19,565 bases of DNA, from positions 1 through 19,565 of the forward strand of contig JAIVFJ010000609.1 of the NCBI GenBank assembly GCA_025765615.1, written 5' to 3'. A program made the translations under genes and the position numbers. Shown piece after piece: positions 18,155-19,565 of the stretch. The first letter of the stretch is position 1. Every line of letters starts with the position of its first letter. This DNA is from Zopfochytrium polystomum. Its lineage: Eukaryota; Chytridiomycota; Chytridiomycetes; Chytridiales; Chytridiaceae. Under the pieces are notes generated by a model. That model was not told the origin of the DNA, made no database searches, and saw only the letters and a list, made by a program, of their open reading frames with translations.

Positions 18155-18560
18155 ACAAGGTCGTCAACGTAGGTGAGGATGAAGCAGCTGCCAGAACAAG
18201 CATGGGTCCACCTGACTTTGCTGGAATCCCTTCGACTGTAGGTGTGCTGCAAGGTTCAGGTACCAAGTTCAAACCTGATTGCTTTAGCCTGTACAATCCC
18301 TTCCAGAGTAGCCAAACCATTCCAGTGGGGATTGGTACACCAGCTGGTGGCGCCATGAAGATAGCAATGTTGATCATCTCCATGTCCCGGCCATACAGGG
18401 TGCTGAGAGCAATCATCCGTCAGAGAGTGTTACCTCGAATTACTGGCAACTATGTCAGAGTGAAGTCAACGCTGGCTCCTGCATGAAACCACAAGCGACA
18501 AGTCTTGCACAAATCATTTGATGGTGCTTGTCTTTGGCAAAGAGCGAACCCATGGCTCCT
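18155..18560 (-). pseudogene. Decayed Ty1/copia pol: N-terminal RT
   Basis: Continues the same minus-strand retroelement upstream of the insertion. Legible pieces in transcript order are ICARLVACGFMQEP (copia KARLVA-GF-Q box), VDFTLT and VIRG, MIALSTLYGRDMEMINIA, MAPPAGVPIPTG, WKGLYRLKQSG (LYGLKQS box) and, after a frame change, ILTYVDDLV with the catalytic YVDD. At least three frame changes or stops interrupt it. No integrase or protease was recognised further upstream. Confidence 0.8.
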
Positions 18561-19099
18561 TGTGCGTCAGTGGATTCTTGTATGTGTCAGGCAACAATCG
18601 AACTGCGTTGGAGTTGACATTGAAGCGAAGAGTGGTCTGTCTTCATTGTCTGAGTCTGACGTGTAGACAGATTCAACATCGTTGTCGTCAGCATATGATC
18701 CACTCGCAAATTACGCGTCTGGCATGTCAGGAGCACTCTCAGCAGCAAGTGGGTCACTTGCCATGGCTGGTTCTGCCACATCACTGGGCCTTCTACCCCT
18801 AGCGATGCGAGTGTCCCAGGCTCACACAGACGCAGAGCCCCACCCCACAGGGCTCTCACCATCCATAGCCACCAGAACCTCCGCGCTGGACTGAGATGCC
18901 ATGTCTACAAAGCTGCTGGGCCTACTGCCCCTAGTGCTGCTGGAAGGGCAGTCCCCAACCACACCAGTGGTGCCCTGTGCTACTCCTGTGTGTGTGATGG
19001 TTTTGGTGGGATGTGGTTGTGTTAATTGTTTTGATGTGTTTTGAATAGGTAAAGAGTATAGAAAATTTTGCTAACTTGTGGAGGTATGTGGTACTGGCC
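18561..19099. other. Degenerate repeat region, no gene recognised
   Basis: Low-conservation sequence between the RT and possible gag remnants of the minus-strand retroelement. Open frames exist on both strands but none shows a recognisable domain, and no integrase motif (HHCC or DDE) was found. A deletion of most of the protease and integrase region is the simplest explanation. Confidence 0.4.
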
Positions 19100-19199
19100 T
19101 TGTGTGGTGAAAAAAAAGCCTCACTGGACATTTGGGAGGCAGCTCTTTGATCTGCGAGGCTTCCTGATATGCTGGCAATAAGTGCAACTGGCTTGTCCC

Positions 19200-19300
19200 G
19201 TTTCCTCATGATGAGTGTTGTGCAAAGTGGTTCTCCTTCCAACAATGGTGACACAGAATTGACTTCCCCAGTGGCGCAACTCCTTGTCACTGATCCTCAG
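19200..19300 (-). pseudogene. Possible gag zinc-knuckle remnant of the copia element
   Basis: On the minus strand, around 19259-19212, one frame reads ILCHHCWKENHFAQHSS. This fits the C-x2-C-x4-H-x4-C retroviral-type zinc knuckle except that the last Cys is Ser, and a stop codon follows directly. Its position upstream of the pol fragments in the same orientation fits a gag origin. The flanking sequence to the window end (19565) is open in another frame but shows no further motif. Confidence 0.35.
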
Positions 19301-19565
19301 TTGCAGTGCCTGGGGTGTTGGCCTCAGGAGCTGCACCATGTGGAGCCTGATTTTCTGCTTGTCTCTGAGTTTGAGAGATGTGGTGTCCACATCACTCAGA
19401 TTGCCATTCTGCATGCTGTTCTCTACCCTGTTGCCCACCATGGCCGCCCCAACCATGGCAGCGCCCACTACGGATTTCCCTGTCATGGAGGTATGGCTCA
19501 GCCTGGTGGGAGTGCCTTTGTTCGTGGCGGTTGTGGAAGTTGCAAAGCAGTGCAGCCTCATTGAC

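Noticed and set aside
18682..18894. Plus-strand small Ala/Ser-rich open frame
   Set aside because: It lies between retroelement remnants of the opposite strand and has no motif, splice context or start context supporting a gene.

Overview
This is a eukaryotic, almost certainly fungal, nuclear window. The protein-coding genes are split by many short introns (about 45-80 bp, GT-AG, with two GC-AG). The most legible gene families are fungal or pan-eukaryotic: an Ecl1-type zinc-binding protein (a family known from fungi), class II fumarase, the Has1/DDX18 nucleolar helicase, a Thp3/LENG8-type SAC3-domain protein and an MFS transporter. Dense introns, simple-sequence tracts and DNA transposons would fit an early-diverging fungus such as a chytrid, but the exact lineage cannot be read from the sequence alone.

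Layout. 230-1014 (+): two-exon Ecl1-like gene, followed by a long (TC)n tract and a 25-nt poly(T). 1425-4465: a complete, apparently young Tc1/mariner (IS630 superfamily) transposon with TA target duplication and 202-bp terminal inverted repeats that differ at one position. It carries two intact genes facing each other: a DD34E transposase (+) and a 512-aa protein of unknown function (-) ending in two SAM-like repeats. 4737-6737 (+): fumarase, 11 exons, 466 aa. 7175-9361 (-): Has1-type DEAD-box helicase, 5 exons, with one apparent single-base frameshift. 9582-12341 (+): Thp3/LENG8-like protein, 9 exons, 708 aa, divergent from the helicase across a 220-bp shared intergenic region. 13161-15341 (+): 7-exon, 601-aa MFS transporter.

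From about 15.8 kb to the end the window is repeat territory. It holds a 255-bp TA-flanked MITE (15831-16085) and a decayed minus-strand Ty1/copia retroelement: RNase H and C-terminal RT at 16284-17052, N-terminal RT at 18155-18560, and a possible gag zinc-knuckle remnant near 19.2 kb. The RT is split by a 1.1-kb insertion (17053-18154) flanked by a 6-bp direct repeat.

The five host genes are ordinary housekeeping or transport genes with no evident shared pathway; the helicase (ribosome biogenesis) and the Thp3-like gene (mRNP/transcription) may share a promoter. The most novel item is the two-gene Tc1/mariner element, whose second gene I cannot assign to a known function.
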